Source of the DNA: Chthonomonadales bacterium
GTDB lineage: Bacteria; Armatimonadota; Chthonomonadetes; Chthonomonadales; CAJBBX01
DNA: 50,854 nt
Assembly: GCA_013360745.1 (NCBI GenBank)
Contig: JABWBA010000016.1
Span: 1 to 50,854 of the forward strand
Direction: 5' to 3'
Numbering within the stretch: the first letter of the stretch is position 1; each line of letters starts with the position of its first letter. Below the pieces are notes generated by a model. It did not search any database. It was not told the origin of the DNA and saw only the letters and a list, made by a program, of their open reading frames with translations. Position numbers and translations under genes: made by a program. Below are positions 17,568-27,677 of the stretch, in pieces.

Positions 17568-18754
17568 CGCCTTATCCCGAACGCGGCATCGGCGGTCCGG
17601 ACCGCTGTGTCCGGAACGTCCGGAGGCCAGTGCACCGGTAGGGAGCGCTCTCGTGCCGCGGCTCGAGCCAGCGTATCGGCATATCGGTCGGCGATCGTAT
17701 CAGGCTCCAACAGCTCCCGAGCCCGACGATAGCCTTCACGGCCCATGGCCTCTAGCGCGCCCGAATCGATCGACGCGAGGTCCGTCATCGCCGTCGCCAT
17801 CTCCTCAGGGACCTCCGGATCGAACAGGTAGCCGTTGACCCCTTCCGACACGAGGGCCCCGGCATCGGAAATGGCCCCAGCTGCCACGGGCCTGGCGCAG
17901 GCCATGGCTTCGCAGATCGTGTTGGGCAGCCCTTCGATGAGCGACGGGAGCGCTACGGCATGGGCAGCGCCATAGCGCTCGGCGATCCCTTGAACGGGAC
18001 CGTTCAGCACGACCCGGTCCTCCAGGTTGTACGAAACGATGCGACGACGCGCCTCGGCGGCATACTCATTCGGATCGGTGGGTGATCCGCCGGCCCCGAA
18101 CCAGTTCGTCCGGATGAGGAGTTCGGGCCGGCGATCCCGGGCGATGCGGGCGGCCTCGATCCATCCGGTGAGGTTCTTCAACGGTCGATAGCTCGCAGCG
18201 ACGACGATTTCCAGCGACCGATCGGTCCGGTCGGGCCATGGGGCGGGATGGAACTCGTCGAAATCGAGGGCGTTGTAGATGGTGGAAACTCTACCGCGCA
18301 GGGCGGGCACGGAACGCTCCAGGATGAGCCGATTCGCGTGCGAGTTGGTGACGATCGCGTCGGCAAATCGGTGGAACATGCGCTGCAGGCGGTCGCGCCG
18401 GCGCACGGCTCCGTGGGTCGCAGAACGCTCGCCGACGACGAGCCCCCATCGTCGGTTCAGCAGGCCGACGAGTTCGGCGTAGAGACAGGGCATCGGCAGG
18501 AACGCAAGGACCACGTCGGGCCGACGCTGCCGCAGGATGTAGCGCAGTGCGAGGATGCGGGAGAGGCCGGGCCTGGCGTCGATGATGTGGTAGGGGATCC
18601 CGGCTCGCTCGAGGTCAGCCCGAAAGAAGCCGCCCGCGTGATAGGTCAGCATCTCGACCGTCCATCCCCGGTTGCGCAACAGGATGGCGAGACGACATAG
18701 CTGACGCTGGGCGCCGCCGGAGCCCAGGTTATCGATAAAGCAGAGCAGGTTCAC
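17564..18754 (-). CDS. GT4-family glycosyltransferase
   Basis: A 396-residue GT-B transferase with an N-terminal IDNLGSGGAQRQL loop (typical of capsule/O-antigen GT4 enzymes) and the C-terminal SLIEGLPNTICEAMACARPVAA motif with the two conserved acidic residues of the family. It lies 6 bp after the polymerase/ligase gene and overlaps the next GT4 gene, so it belongs to the polysaccharide operon. Its specificity is unknown. Confidence 0.88.
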   Translation of the reverse strand: MNLLCFIDNLGSGGAQRQLCRLAILLRNRGWTVEMLTYHAGGFFRADLERAGIPYHIIDARPGLSRILALRYILRQRRPDVVLAFLPMPCLYAELVGLLNRRWGLVVGERSATHGAVRRRDRLQRMFHRFADAIVTNSHANRLILERSVPALRGRVSTIYNALDFDEFHPAPWPDRTDRSLEIVVAASYRPLKNLTGWIEAARIARDRRPELLIRTNWFGAGGSPTDPNEYAAEARRRIVSYNLEDRVVLNGPVQGIAERYGAAHAVALPSLIEGLPNTICEAMACARPVAAGAISDAGALVSEGVNGYLFDPEVPEEMATAMTDLASIDSGALEAMGREGYRRARELLEPDTIADRYADTLARAAARERSLPVHWPPDVPDTAVRTADAAFGIRR

Positions 18755-18760
18755 GTCGCG

Positions 18761-20119
18761 TCAGACGGACGCGGGCGCCGACGATGGTTCCGCCTCCGCA
18801 GCCGGAACGGATCCCTTCAAGGCTTGTACGGGTATGGCATAGGGGAGGGTGGATCGTCGGCGACGCTTCTGCGTGGCGCCTGCGCCGCTGGCGGCTGCGT
18901 ACGACAGCACCAGCCAGAGGGGTTTTCGCAGGGCCCAGTTGCTCGCGAGTGTGGCGATAAGGACCGCAGACGTCAACACGATCGGCAGCAGACCATGCGG
19001 GGTGCTCCGAGCGCGGAGCGCGGAACGGAGACAGAGGCCCAGGCCGATAAAGAACGGGATGGCGCCGAGCACGCCGACTTCCGTCAGCACGTGCAGGTAC
19101 ATGTTGTGGGTATCGAGTGACCGAGCGCCGAGGAGCGGGACGCGCATCCCGAGCTCGCGACGATTGGCCTCCGGCCCCCAGCCCTGGATCGGCTTCTGCA
19201 TGAACATGGCGATGGCAGCGGGATAGATCCGTTCGCGACCCGTCAGACGGCGCGTCTCAACCGCCTCTTCCCAGCGAGAGCGTGAGATCATCGTGGAATA
19301 GACCGCGAAATAGACGACGCCGGCCGCCATCGCGAAGATCACCAGGTTGCGCATTCGTGTGCCCAGCTTCTGGCCAGCGAGCACGAACGCCGTCAGGCCG
19401 CCCACGAGACCGACCACCGATCCGCGGGAGCCGGTCTCCATGATCGCAAACGCGACCGGGATCGCGATCATCGGCACCAGCCATTTCCACAGGCGACCCG
19501 TGAGGTGAGCGGTGTAGGCGAGGCCGACGAGCGTCAGCAGTCCCAGCATGAGCGTTCCGCCGACCTGGTTGGAGTTGCCGCCTGCGAAGGAGAGGCGGGT
19601 GCCTCGCGCGGTCTCGAAGGATGTCCGGAAAATGCCGAGACCCATCAAAGCGGCGACGAGCGCGCAGGAGAGAGCGAAGACGAGGAGCGTGCGGCGCGAG
19701 ACCGTATCGTCCTGCAATACGTTCGACAGTACCCAGAAAAGCAGGAGAAGCTGGGCGATCGTAAACACGCGCAGCAGGATCTCCGATCCGTAGGCTTCGT
19801 AGAGTGGGATGCCCGTAAGAAAGACGATCGCCGCGTAGGCCGTGAACCACCATAAGGCCGGATGGGGGCGACGCAGGGCGTTCGCCGGCTGCAGTATCGC
19901 TACGAGAAGCACCAGCATGCCTGCGATCCGAGAGACGCCGAACCGGTCGCCGATGACCGGCACCATATCGATCGGAACCGTGATCGTGAAGAGGGTGATG
20001 GCGGCCAGAACCAGCCGGCTGGTGCGCTTCTTGATCCGGTCTCGCTTCGCGGCTGCTCGAGGCGACGACGGGACGACGCTCGGGAGCCCCGGCGCGCTCC
20101 GTTCCAGAGCCCCGTTCAT
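18761..20119 (-). CDS. O-antigen polymerase/ligase family protein (Wzy/WaaL-like)
   Basis: A 452-residue polytopic protein with about ten to twelve membrane segments. The large periplasmic loop carries QKPIQGWGPEANRREL followed by SLDTHNMYLHVLTEVGVLG, the Wzy_C/O-antigen-ligase pattern with the conserved His. In a Wzx/Wzy locus it most likely polymerises lipid-linked repeat units in the periplasm. The single copy next to flippase and glycosyltransferases favours polymerase over ligase, but sequence alone cannot decide. Confidence 0.87.
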   Translation of the reverse strand: MNGALERSAPGLPSVVPSSPRAAAKRDRIKKRTSRLVLAAITLFTITVPIDMVPVIGDRFGVSRIAGMLVLLVAILQPANALRRPHPALWWFTAYAAIVFLTGIPLYEAYGSEILLRVFTIAQLLLLFWVLSNVLQDDTVSRRTLLVFALSCALVAALMGLGIFRTSFETARGTRLSFAGGNSNQVGGTLMLGLLTLVGLAYTAHLTGRLWKWLVPMIAIPVAFAIMETGSRGSVVGLVGGLTAFVLAGQKLGTRMRNLVIFAMAAGVVYFAVYSTMISRSRWEEAVETRRLTGRERIYPAAIAMFMQKPIQGWGPEANRRELGMRVPLLGARSLDTHNMYLHVLTEVGVLGAIPFFIGLGLCLRSALRARSTPHGLLPIVLTSAVLIATLASNWALRKPLWLVLSYAAASGAGATQKRRRRSTLPYAIPVQALKGSVPAAEAEPSSAPASV

Positions 20120-20155
20120 CGCTGTTCTAACCCTGTTGATCTGACGATCATCGTA

Positions 20156-20929
20156 TTATTGTACCGCCCGACGGCAGACGTAGACTTGATCCTGACACCA
20201 CGGCCGCAGGACGCCTGTGTTCGCCGCTGCTGCGGCTGCTTCGATGGGAGCGATGAACCGCACCAACCATTGAAGGCGTCTCTCGGACAGCGGGAAGAGA
20301 CCGATGCCGTAGATGCGCTCGATCGCGAGTCCGACGGCTTCGGCCATATTGCGCATCTCCCGCTCCGGAACGCCCGTGAAGCTCAGGCCTCCGGTGTGGG
20401 CGCCGAGACGATAGAGGGAGCCGCCCGCATGACGATGATTGTTGAAGACTAGACGACCGTCCGGCGCCAGATGCCGCACGACCGCCGCCATCGCAGCAGA
20501 ACGAAGTTCGGGTTCCGCATTGGGGAAGAACCGAAACGCGGTGATCAGATCGAACTGCTTCCCATCGAGAAGGTTCTCCGCGGTGAGGTCCCCGTGGATA
20601 AGCTCTGCCGTTCGAACCTGTCCGCGAGCCGTCGCGAGCATCTCCTGGGAGATATCGATGCCGGTGGATCGGTCCACGATATCCTCAAGGCAGGCCAGAA
20701 TGCGGCCGGTTCCGCAGGCGAAGTCGAGATGACGTACCGCGCCGCGCCGCTTCAGGTCCGAGGCGATCCGCCGCAGGGCGCGCTGCTCCAGGCGCCAGAT
20801 CATCGACCGGTGCGGGTTCGCCCGAAACAGGGCGTCGTAAACGCGACCCTTGCCCGGAGCCTGGTGCGAAAGCCGATAATCGGTACCGGCTGACGCCTGG
20901 TCCGTACGGTTCCCGGAGGGCCGATCCAC
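20156..20929 (-). CDS. Class I SAM-dependent methyltransferase
   Basis: A 257-residue Rossmann-type methyltransferase. HLDFACGTGRIL (68-79) is the SAM-binding motif I, followed by STGIDISQEML and ELIHGDLTAENL. The start is a GTG overlapping the TAG stop of the kinase-like gene by one base. In this setting it may methylate a sugar of the repeat unit or cap the chain end. A methyltransferase next to a kinase-like protein recalls chain-terminating kinase/methyltransferases (WbdD-like), but here the two activities would be on separate chains. Confidence 0.82.
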   Translation of the reverse strand: MDRPSGNRTDQASAGTDYRLSHQAPGKGRVYDALFRANPHRSMIWRLEQRALRRIASDLKRRGAVRHLDFACGTGRILACLEDIVDRSTGIDISQEMLATARGQVRTAELIHGDLTAENLLDGKQFDLITAFRFFPNAEPELRSAAMAAVVRHLAPDGRLVFNNHRHAGGSLYRLGAHTGGLSFTGVPEREMRNMAEAVGLAIERIYGIGLFPLSERRLQWLVRFIAPIEAAAAAANTGVLRPWCQDQVYVCRRAVQ

Positions 20930-21732
20930 TATTCCTTCTCCTTCGCCAGCCGCCGCGCGTATTGGGCCAGAGCCGCATCGCCGCGGAACGCGGCGACTCT
21001 CCGCCGCAGGGTGAAGCAGACATTACGACGCTTTCGATCCTCGGCGATGACCTGGGTCAGATACCGTCCAAACTCCCCCACGCTTCCCTTGCCGTCCGCC
21101 GACAGATAGGCTCGCACAAGGCGCGAACAGGCCGGCGCGACGCCGGCGGGTATGCCACCAAATCCGAGTCGATGATACTGCGCACGGATGAACCAGACGA
21201 GATCCAACCATCCTGGCGCCATGGTCGCCGACGGGCCCAGGCGGGCCGAGGTCGACCAGTCGACGATCACAAGCTCCTTACTCGACGTCCGAACCATGAC
21301 GTTGGTTCCGTTGAAATCGCCGTGGATCGCTACGTTCTCCATGGATGCCCATAGGTACCCCGGGGGCACAGGGGCTTGATGCTCGGCTGGCAGGGAGAGG
21401 CCGTGATGGATGGCCGCAAGCGCGGCGCCCAACCGCTCGGGCAGGTCAGCGCAGCGGGCTAGTCGCGCTTCGATGGGTCCGATCCCGTCGACGCCTTCGA
21501 TCCGTTCCAGGATCAGCCTGCCCTCATGTTCCTCCAGGCGGACCACTCGCGGCGCACGGAACAGACCGGATGCCTGTCCAAGCTCATACGCAAGTTCGGT
21601 CTTCAGCGCTTCGCGACGGATCGAATCCAGCGGTGCGGTCTTTACCACAACATCATCGTGAATCTCGATCGAGCGCCCGGTCCGCTCGGCGTAGCGGATG
21701 TACGGCGTCTCGTCACGCTCACCGGGTCTCAT
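20929..21732 (-). CDS. Aminoglycoside/LPS-kinase-like phosphotransferase (APH fold)
   Basis: A ~267-residue protein with the kinase catalytic loop IHGDFNGTN (HGD 137-139, N144) and the metal-binding IVDW (D158), which define the APH/choline-kinase/LPS-kinase superfamily. The ATG at 21730-21732 overlaps the flippase stop (ATGA) and is preferred. The longer open frame reads through flippase sequence in the wrong frame. Together with the adjacent methyltransferase it may modify the glycan or control chain length, which is inference. It is unlikely to be a resistance gene given the locus. Confidence 0.8.
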   Translation of the reverse strand: MRPGERDETPYIRYAERTGRSIEIHDDVVVKTAPLDSIRREALKTELAYELGQASGLFRAPRVVRLEEHEGRLILERIEGVDGIGPIEARLARCADLPERLGAALAAIHHGLSLPAEHQAPVPPGYLWASMENVAIHGDFNGTNVMVRTSSKELVIVDWSTSARLGPSATMAPGWLDLVWFIRAQYHRLGFGGIPAGVAPACSRLVRAYLSADGKGSVGEFGRYLTQVIAEDRKRRNVCFTLRRRVAAFRGDAALAQYARRLAKEKE

Positions 21733-23108
21733 CCTGTGGTTTCGCCTTCGGACCCGGGCGGCCGCCCTGGGTAACGTCGTGCGCCCACGGCCCGGATCGC
21801 GCGCACCAGAGGATCGCGAAAGAGATGCGACCAGACTCTCAGTGAGTTCTGATCGGTCACCTTGCCATACAGATAGACGGCCATCAGAGCCGAGACCGAA
21901 TAGGCGATCGTCGAGGCGAGCGCGGCCCCTAGGACTCCGATGCGGGGGATCAGGACGAGGTCCAGCGGGATGGTGAAGGCCAGGCCCGCGAACGTTGTAT
22001 AGGTCAGGACCTCCGGATGTCCCGCGCCGGCCGCCGCATGGCATAGAACACGGACGATGCCGATGGCGAGCATGCCGGGAATGAGCCACCGAGCAGGGCC
22101 AGCGGATTCGGTAAACGCCGATCCGAACAGGACACGGATGATGGGATCGGCCAGCAACGCCCAGACAATGCCGAGGAGGCCGACGCCGTACATGGTTGCC
22201 CCGGTGGCGAGCAGCGTCACGCGATTCCGCTGGTCGCCGCGGATCGCGGTGATCGTTGGGTACATGACCACGTTGACGGCGGTGGGGACCAGAAGGAGGA
22301 GTTCGGAAACGGAGACGGACGTGGCATAGATGCCCACATGGCGCACTCCCATCATGGCGTTCACGATGAACGCATCGAGGCGGTAGTTAAGGACCTGAGC
22401 GATGAGCCCGGCTGAGAACTTCGCCCCGTATATCCGGAAGTCCCGATTGCTCGTCCCGTTGGCCGAATACCTCGCGGGGAAGACACCATGGGATCGGTTG
22501 AGGAGAACAACCGCGTAGGTGACGGCAAGGACGCCGCCCGCAACGTTCAGCCACAGTACGAACTCGGGCGTAAGGCGGACGCGGACAATCAGATTCGCGA
22601 TCAAACAAAGCGCCACCAGACCCGGGCCAAGGATCGACACTGCGTTGCGAGACTTGAAGTCATGCAGGCCGCCAAGATATCGGGTGCCGAGCTGTCGCAG
22701 GAGCACGAGCATGGAAAATGAAGCGGAGAGAGCGAGGATGGGCATGGCCAAGTTGCCGAGGGCCGCAGTGTGCCGCAGGGCCGCTACGAGCGCATACGCG
22801 ATCGCCCAGATGCCTATGGCCAGCGGTATGTTCCGGACCATCAACCATGTGACATGACGTCGGAGATCCCGGTCTGTGCGCGATCGAGCCGCCTCGTAGT
22901 TGATGGCCCAGGGGAGCCCCAGAGTGGCGAATGTCTGAACCATCATCGCGGTATTGGTCGCTAGCACGACGACCCCGCGTCCCGATGGACCCAGGATCCG
23001 GGTCGCGAGTACGGTGTTGACGAGCCCGAAGCCCAGGACCATGACGTCCGTCGTGAATACGGAAGCGATACGGACCAGCGCGGTATGGGCCGCGGATCGG
23101 GCGCTCAT
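21729..23108 (-). CDS. wzx: Polysaccharide flippase (Wzx/MOP superfamily)
   Basis: A 459-residue protein with roughly 12-14 membrane segments and a start resembling other MOP-type exporters (VLATRILGPSGRGVVVLA, the conserved amphipathic loop after helix 1). It should flip undecaprenyl-linked repeat units to the periplasmic face. It is the first gene of a tightly overlapping run (flippase-kinase-methyltransferase). The region upstream (23109-23261) separates it from a divergent acetyltransferase and probably holds its promoter. Confidence 0.87.
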   Translation of the reverse strand: MSARSAAHTALVRIASVFTTDVMVLGFGLVNTVLATRILGPSGRGVVVLATNTAMMVQTFATLGLPWAINYEAARSRTDRDLRRHVTWLMVRNIPLAIGIWAIAYALVAALRHTAALGNLAMPILALSASFSMLVLLRQLGTRYLGGLHDFKSRNAVSILGPGLVALCLIANLIVRVRLTPEFVLWLNVAGGVLAVTYAVVLLNRSHGVFPARYSANGTSNRDFRIYGAKFSAGLIAQVLNYRLDAFIVNAMMGVRHVGIYATSVSVSELLLLVPTAVNVVMYPTITAIRGDQRNRVTLLATGATMYGVGLLGIVWALLADPIIRVLFGSAFTESAGPARWLIPGMLAIGIVRVLCHAAAGAGHPEVLTYTTFAGLAFTIPLDLVLIPRIGVLGAALASTIAYSVSALMAVYLYGKVTDQNSLRVWSHLFRDPLVRAIRAVGARRYPGRPPGSEGETTG

Positions 23109-23261
23109 CGGTGTCGGAACCTGGGGACGGCGCGTGCGCTCGGGTATATTCCCGTATGATCAACCATAAAGCGCAGAGAGTATACCTTTCGCCGTCGGGC
23201 GCTCCGGTTGCGGCGCAGTTCCCGGTCTGTCCCGCTGGGAACGGATGAAGGAAATGGAACC

Positions 23262-23774
23262 GTGATCTCCCTATTACGGCTCGTATTGAACCGATTCAAA
23301 GCCCGGCGCGATCCCGTGGGCTACGCAAGGAGCCTCGGCGTAACGATCGGAACCGATTGCCGGATCCTCGATAACCCGATCGACGTCTTTGGGTCAGAGC
23401 CGTATCTCATCGCGCTTGGCGACCACGTCACCCTGGCAGGCGGCGTCAGGCTCGTAACTCACGACGGAGGTGTCTGGGTGTTCCGCGCCCAGGATCCGGA
23501 CCTTGATGTCTTCGGCCGGATCACAATCGGCAACAACGTGTTCGTCGGCCTCAATGCCGTGGTCCTACCGGGCGTTGCCGTTGGCGACAACGTCGTCGTG
23601 GCAGCGGGCGCGGTGGTGACGCGGGATGTGCCGGCCGGCACCGTGGTCGGCGGTGTTCCCGCGCGTCCGATCTGCACCATCGACCAATACCGGGATAAGG
23701 TGATGGCGCAGGCGGTCCGCATCCGATCCCTATCGAGAGAGGAAAAGCGCGCTCGCCTCACCCGGGGGCTCTGA
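23262..23774 (+). CDS. Hexapeptide-repeat O-acetyltransferase (WcaF/LpxA-fold)
   Basis: A ~170-residue left-handed beta-helix acetyltransferase. The chain has hexapeptide repeats around [51 protein letters not shown] and ends in the GGVPARPI motif usual for maltose/colanic-acid acetyltransferases. I chose the GTG at 23262-23264, nine bases after a GAAGGA ribosome site; a TTG at 23208 is the longer alternative. It is the only + strand gene inside the ~20-kb minus-strand polysaccharide locus, transcribed divergently from the flippase. Likely role: O-acetylation of the polysaccharide or its precursor. Confidence 0.85.
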   Translation: MISLLRLVLNRFKARRDPVGYARSLGVTIGTDCRILDNPIDVFGSEPYLIALGDHVTLAGGVRLVTHDGGVWVFRAQDPDLDVFGRITIGNNVFVGLNAVVLPGVAVGDNVVVAAGAVVTRDVPAGTVVGGVPARPICTIDQYRDKVMAQAVRIRSLSREEKRARLTRGL

Positions 23775-23811
23775 GCGCCGTCTCGAATCCGGGGAGCCCT
23801 TTTCCCGCGGC

Positions 23812-24822
23812 TCAGCGGCGATAGTACTCTCGGTACCAATCGACGAACCGTCGGATCCCTTCGCGGATCGGCGTCGAAGGGCGGAAGCCCGTATCCCGCA
23901 TCAAGTCGTCGACGTCGGCCCAGGTCGCGGGCACATCGCCGGGCTGGAGGGGCATCAGCCGCTTTTCGGCCACCATGCCGAGCGCGCTCTCGATGGCGGA
24001 TACGAACTCCATCAGCTCCACCGGCTGGTTGTTGCCGATGTTGTACACACGGTACGGCGCCTTGCTCGTGCCCGGATCCGGATGATCGCCTGTCCATGTC
24101 GAATCGCCCTGAGGTATCCGATCCAGCGTACGGACGATCCCCTGAACGATGTCATCGATAAAGGTGAAGTCGCGGCGCATGCGGCCTTCGTTGTAGACGT
24201 CGATGGGGCGGCCGTCCAGAATCGCCCGGGTGAACAGGAAGAGCGCCATGTCGGGCCGTCCCCACGGGCCGTAGACCGTGAAGAACCGCAGTCCCGTGGT
24301 TGGGAGCCCGTAGAGATGGCTGTAGGTATGGGCCATCAGCTCGTTGGCCTTCTTCGTCGCGGCATAGAGGCTGACCGGATGGTCGACGTTGTGGTGCACC
24401 GAAAAGGGCATGAGCGTGTTGGCGCCGTAGACGGAGCTCGACGAGGCATAGACAAGGTGTTCGATCTGGTGATGCCGGCAGCATTCCAGAATATTCATAA
24501 AACCGACAAGGTTGCTGCTAACGTAGGCATGCGGGTTCTGGAGCGAATAGCGTACGCCCGCCTGCGCGGCGAGATGGACGACGCGACGGGGGCGATGGTT
24601 GGTGAACTGCGCTTCCAGAAAGGCGAGATCGGCGACATCGCCCCGCTCAAAATGAAAACCCTTCCGATCGACGAGGCGCTCCAGCCGCGATTCCTTGAGG
24701 CTGACCTCGTAGTAGTCGTTCATGTTGTCGAGACCAACGACAGTGTCGCCCCGATCGAGCAGAGCGTTGCAGGTGTGAAATCCGATGAAGCCGGCGGCTC
24801 CGGTTACGATAACAGGCGCCAT
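23812..24822 (-). CDS. UDP-glucuronate 4-epimerase-like NAD-dependent epimerase (CapI-like)
   Basis: A ~336-residue extended SDR epimerase. GAAGFIG (8-14) is the NAD loop, [13 protein letters not shown] and [12 protein letters not shown] (Y153, K157) match the CapI/UDP-glucuronate 4-epimerase group, giving UDP-galacturonate. The start at 24820-24822 has an AGGAGG site directly before it; the longer frame runs over the GT2 gene. It overlaps the GT2 stop by 19 bp. The substrate (UDP-GlcA versus UDP-Glc/GlcNAc) is inferred from motif resemblance. Confidence 0.87.
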   Translation of the reverse strand: MAPVIVTGAAGFIGFHTCNALLDRGDTVVGLDNMNDYYEVSLKESRLERLVDRKGFHFERGDVADLAFLEAQFTNHRPRRVVHLAAQAGVRYSLQNPHAYVSSNLVGFMNILECCRHHQIEHLVYASSSSVYGANTLMPFSVHHNVDHPVSLYAATKKANELMAHTYSHLYGLPTTGLRFFTVYGPWGRPDMALFLFTRAILDGRPIDVYNEGRMRRDFTFIDDIVQGIVRTLDRIPQGDSTWTGDHPDPGTSKAPYRVYNIGNNQPVELMEFVSAIESALGMVAEKRLMPLQPGDVPATWADVDDLMRDTGFRPSTPIREGIRRFVDWYREYYRR

Positions 24823-25577
24823 GTTCCCTCCTGTTTGACTTTGGCGGCATAACGGCGCAGCCGCCAGGGCATGATGATGGATTCGAGCAGGACCGCTCCG
24901 GTTACTTTGGACGCGCCGCGGAGCCGGTCTGTGAAGACGATGGGCGATTCGCGGATGCGCAGTCCCGCGCAGCGAGCGCGAACAAGGAGCTCGACCTGGA
25001 TGCTGTAACCCGAGGAAGTGACCGTCTCCAGGCTCAGGCGAGCCAACCCGGTCGTGCGCCATGCTCGAAAGCCCGCGGTCATGTCGCCGACGCCGAGGCC
25101 GGTGATCAGCCGCGCATAAAGGTTGGCAAATCGGCTCAGGGCAACGCGATGTCCGGCCCAGTTCTTGATGCCGCCGCCGGGACAGTACCGGGATCCCACG
25201 ACGAGATCGGCATCCTCGAGTCCGCGGAGAAGATCTGGAATGGAGGCCGGATCGTGAGAGAGATCCGCGTCCATCTGGATGACGCGAGCATAGTCTTCTG
25301 CGACGACCCTGCGAAAGGCCTCGACGTAGCTCAATCCCAGCCCTTTTGGCCCGGTTCGAACATGCACCCGATAGCCGGGGTTGCCGGCGAAGGCGGCGTT
25401 GGCAAGCGCTACGGTGTCGTCCGTGGATTGGTCGTCGACGATCAGGAGATCCGCATACGGTACGGAATCACGGACGCGGCGAACGAGCTCGCCGATATTC
25501 AGCGCCTCGTTCAGCGTCGGTACAACGACGATCGTTCGCTGTTCGGACGCATTCCCCCCTACGACCGGGTCACTCAC
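24804..25577 (-). CDS. GT2 polyprenol-phosphate mannose synthase-like transferase (DPM1 family)
   Basis: A ~257-residue GT-A transferase: [23 protein letters not shown], the DXD-type [10 protein letters not shown] (DAD 103-105) and the [11 protein letters not shown] loop are characteristic of DPM1/polyprenol monophosphomannose synthases. It should transfer a hexose from an NDP-sugar to undecaprenyl phosphate. The start is a GTG at 25575-25577 that overlaps the rfbA stop by 8 bp; no good ATG precedes the family domain. No membrane-anchor domain follows, so it is the short form. Confidence 0.85.
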   Translation of the reverse strand: MSDPVVGGNASEQRTIVVVPTLNEALNIGELVRRVRDSVPYADLLIVDDQSTDDTVALANAAFAGNPGYRVHVRTGPKGLGLSYVEAFRRVVAEDYARVIQMDADLSHDPASIPDLLRGLEDADLVVGSRYCPGGGIKNWAGHRVALSRFANLYARLITGLGVGDMTAGFRAWRTTGLARLSLETVTSSGYSIQVELLVRARCAGLRIRESPIVFTDRLRGASKVTGAVLLESIIMPWRLRRYAAKVKQEGTWRLLS

Positions 25578-26442
25578 GTTCGCCGACGAGCCCCTTGAGG
25601 TATGCCGAATATTCGGTGTTGCCCAGCCGCCCGGCCTGACGGAGAACTTCCTCGGGTCCGATGTAGCCGAGATCGTACGCGATCTCCTCGAGGCACGCAA
25701 CCTTGAGGCCCTGCCGCTTCTCGATGGCTTCGATGAAGGCGCTGGCCTGCAGCAGCGAGTCATGGGTGCCGGTATCGAGCCAGGCGGTTCCCCGTCCCAT
25801 CTTCTCGACGTGGAGGCGCCCGAGTTGGAGGTAGGCTCGGTTGACGTCGGTGATCTCGAGTTCACCGCGAGCGGAAGGGCGTATCGCCCGCGCGATCTCG
25901 GTGATCCGTCGGTCGTAAAAGTACAGGCCGACCACCGCATAGTCGGATTTCGGCCGCGGCGGCTTTTCCTCCAGCGAGATCGCCTGGCCCTGCGAATCGA
26001 ACTCGACCACGCCGTACCGGCTCGCGTCCTGCACCCGATAGCCGAAGATGGTCGCGCCGTCGGTGCGTGCGGCCGCCGCCTGGGCTTGCTCTGCGATGCC
26101 GTGTCCGTAGAACAGGTTGTCTCCCAGGATCAGGGTGACGGGTCCGCCGTCGATGAACGTCGCGCCGATCAGGAACGCTTCAGCCAGCCCTGCGGGCTTC
26201 GGTTGTTCGGCATAGGCAATGGCGATGCCGAACTGCGAGCCGTCCCCGAGCAATCGCCGATACAAGGGCAGGTCGTCGGGGGTCGAGATCAGCAGGATCT
26301 CCCGAACGCCGGCCTGCATGAGCGTTGCCAGAGGATAGTAGATCATGGGCTTGTCGTAGATCGGCAGAAGCTGCTTGGATACGGCAAGAGTCAACGGATA
26401 GAGTCGCGAGCCGGTGCCGCCTGCGAGGACAATGCCCTTCAA
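25570..26442 (-). CDS. rfbA: Glucose-1-phosphate thymidylyltransferase (RmlA)
   Basis: A 290-residue nucleotidyltransferase making dTDP-glucose. The nucleotide-binding [40 protein letters not shown] and [16 protein letters not shown] blocks are RmlA hallmarks. No rmlB, rmlC or rmlD is present in the window, so the rest of a dTDP-rhamnose (or other dTDP-deoxysugar) pathway must be elsewhere. A GH78 rhamnosidase is found at 46508, which is only suggestive. It lies downstream of wza on the same strand. Confidence 0.92.
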   Translation of the reverse strand: MKGIVLAGGTGSRLYPLTLAVSKQLLPIYDKPMIYYPLATLMQAGVREILLISTPDDLPLYRRLLGDGSQFGIAIAYAEQPKPAGLAEAFLIGATFIDGGPVTLILGDNLFYGHGIAEQAQAAAARTDGATIFGYRVQDASRYGVVEFDSQGQAISLEEKPPRPKSDYAVVGLYFYDRRITEIARAIRPSARGELEITDVNRAYLQLGRLHVEKMGRGTAWLDTGTHDSLLQASAFIEAIEKRQGLKVACLEEIAYDLGYIGPEEVLRQAGRLGNTEYSAYLKGLVGERE

Positions 26443-26453
26443 AGTATCTCCTA

Positions 26454-26499
26454 ACGGATCGCGATCCGAGTACGGTATCGTGCTCCGACTGCGATCCGT
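26454..26499 (-). other. Palindromic element between wza and rfbA
   Basis: The 62-bp gap contains a perfect 14-bp palindrome (26455-26468, centre TCGCGA) and a perfect 9-bp inverted repeat whose arms are 26454-26462 and 26491-26499. The two structures are mutually exclusive, so the RNA could form either fold. No T-run follows. It could be a terminator, a processing site or an operator; function is not known. Confidence 0.35.
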
Positions 26500-26504
26500 C
26501 GAGT

Positions 26505-27677
26505 CTATCTGCCGATACGCGTAAGGTAGAAGAGGGCCGTTACTGGCGAGAGGATATCCGACATCTTGAAGCCCCCCTCGCCCTTGGCCGGCACAAAGAG
26601 GATGTCGCCCTTCTGCAGCGGGATATTCATGGCGAAGTCCTTCTTTTTGCGGATATGGTCCAGATCAACACGCGTTACGATGGGCTCAGAGCCCACCATA
26701 CGGACGACGCTTATGTCCTTCGGATTGGCCGTCGCGGTCGGTCCGCCCGCGAGGCCGAGCGCCTCCATTACCGTCGTCGGCTGGTCTTCTCGGAGCGGGT
26801 ATTGGCCGGCTCTGGCGACAGAGCCCATGATCGAGATGACGGATTCGTTTCTCGGTATGAAGATCATGTCCCCGGGCTGTAGGATAAAGCCTTTGACCGG
26901 ATCGTCGGCTTTCCCCTGGATGAGCGCCGGCATTAGATTCACCGGGATTTCCTGATTCCCCCGAATCACGCGGCACTGGGTCAGGGCGGCGTCAGGTTCA
27001 GGGCTCCCGGCTTCCGCGAGGATCGATAGGAGACCCCGTCCTTCGTCGCCGAGGTCGTAGGCGCCGGGATTCTTGATCCGACCCATTACGTACGCCTTAT
27101 TGGCCAGCGGATCGACCTCATCGATCAGCAAGAGATCGCCGACGGCGAGCTCCGGATTCTGCGGCCCATCGGGCTGACTCAGGGCGTCGTCGAGGCTGAT
27201 CTCCCTGACCTCGCCGTTGGTGCCGAGTATACGCGCTCGGACGCGGGCGGCACGGGCCGTGAGTCCGCTCGCACTCGCGATGAGGTCGAGCGCCCGCATC
27301 CCTCTTCGGTAATCGTAGACGCCGGGAGAGCGTACGGCGCCAACCACGCGTACACGGAGCGATTTCGGGGTGATGACGGAGACAACCACCTGAACGTTGT
27401 TGCGGCCCCGTTCCAGGGCGGTCTTGAGATCGGCCGCAAGCGCCGCAGGGGTCTTACCAGCCGCCTGGATCTCGCCGACCTCGATGTAGGCGATCTTGCC
27501 ATCGGGCATGATCTGGAGTTGCTTGGTGAGCTCCGGATGATCGGCAACCGATATCTCGATTACATCATCGACGCCAAGAACGTAGTCCTTTTTCGGAGCA
27601 TCATCCGAGCGTACCCCTCCGGCCGCCGCGGCAAGGATCAGGGCGCACAGGGCGCCGATCCTAAGCTTTCGTATCAT
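26505..27677 (-). CDS. wza: Wza-like polysaccharide export protein (poly-export + SLBB domains)
   Basis: A ~390-residue periplasmic/outer-membrane protein. The start at 27675-27677 gives an N-terminal signal-like segment ([19 protein letters not shown]). It is followed by a poly-export domain ([35 protein letters not shown]) and repeated SLBB domains ([44 protein letters not shown]). It should form the outer-membrane channel for the polysaccharide. No lipobox Cys is obvious at the cleavage site. It overlaps the wzc stop by 17 bp. Confidence 0.9.
   Translation of the reverse strand: MIRKLRIGALCALILAAAAGGVRSDDAPKKDYVLGVDDVIEISVADHPELTKQLQIMPDGKIAYIEVGEIQAAGKTPAALAADLKTALERGRNNVQVVVSVITPKSLRVRVVGAVRSPGVYDYRRGMRALDLIASASGLTARAARVRARILGTNGEVREISLDDALSQPDGPQNPELAVGDLLLIDEVDPLANKAYVMGRIKNPGAYDLGDEGRGLLSILAEAGSPEPDAALTQCRVIRGNQEIPVNLMPALIQGKADDPVKGFILQPGDMIFIPRNESVISIMGSVARAGQYPLREDQPTTVMEALGLAGGPTATANPKDISVVRMVGSEPIVTRVDLDHIRKKKDFAMNIPLQKGDILFVPAKGEGGFKMSDILSPVTALFYLTRIGR

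Noticed and set aside
20929-21732. Aminoglycoside resistance gene
   Set aside because: The APH-fold motif is shared by many sugar and lipid kinases, and the capsule-locus context fits a glycan kinase better.
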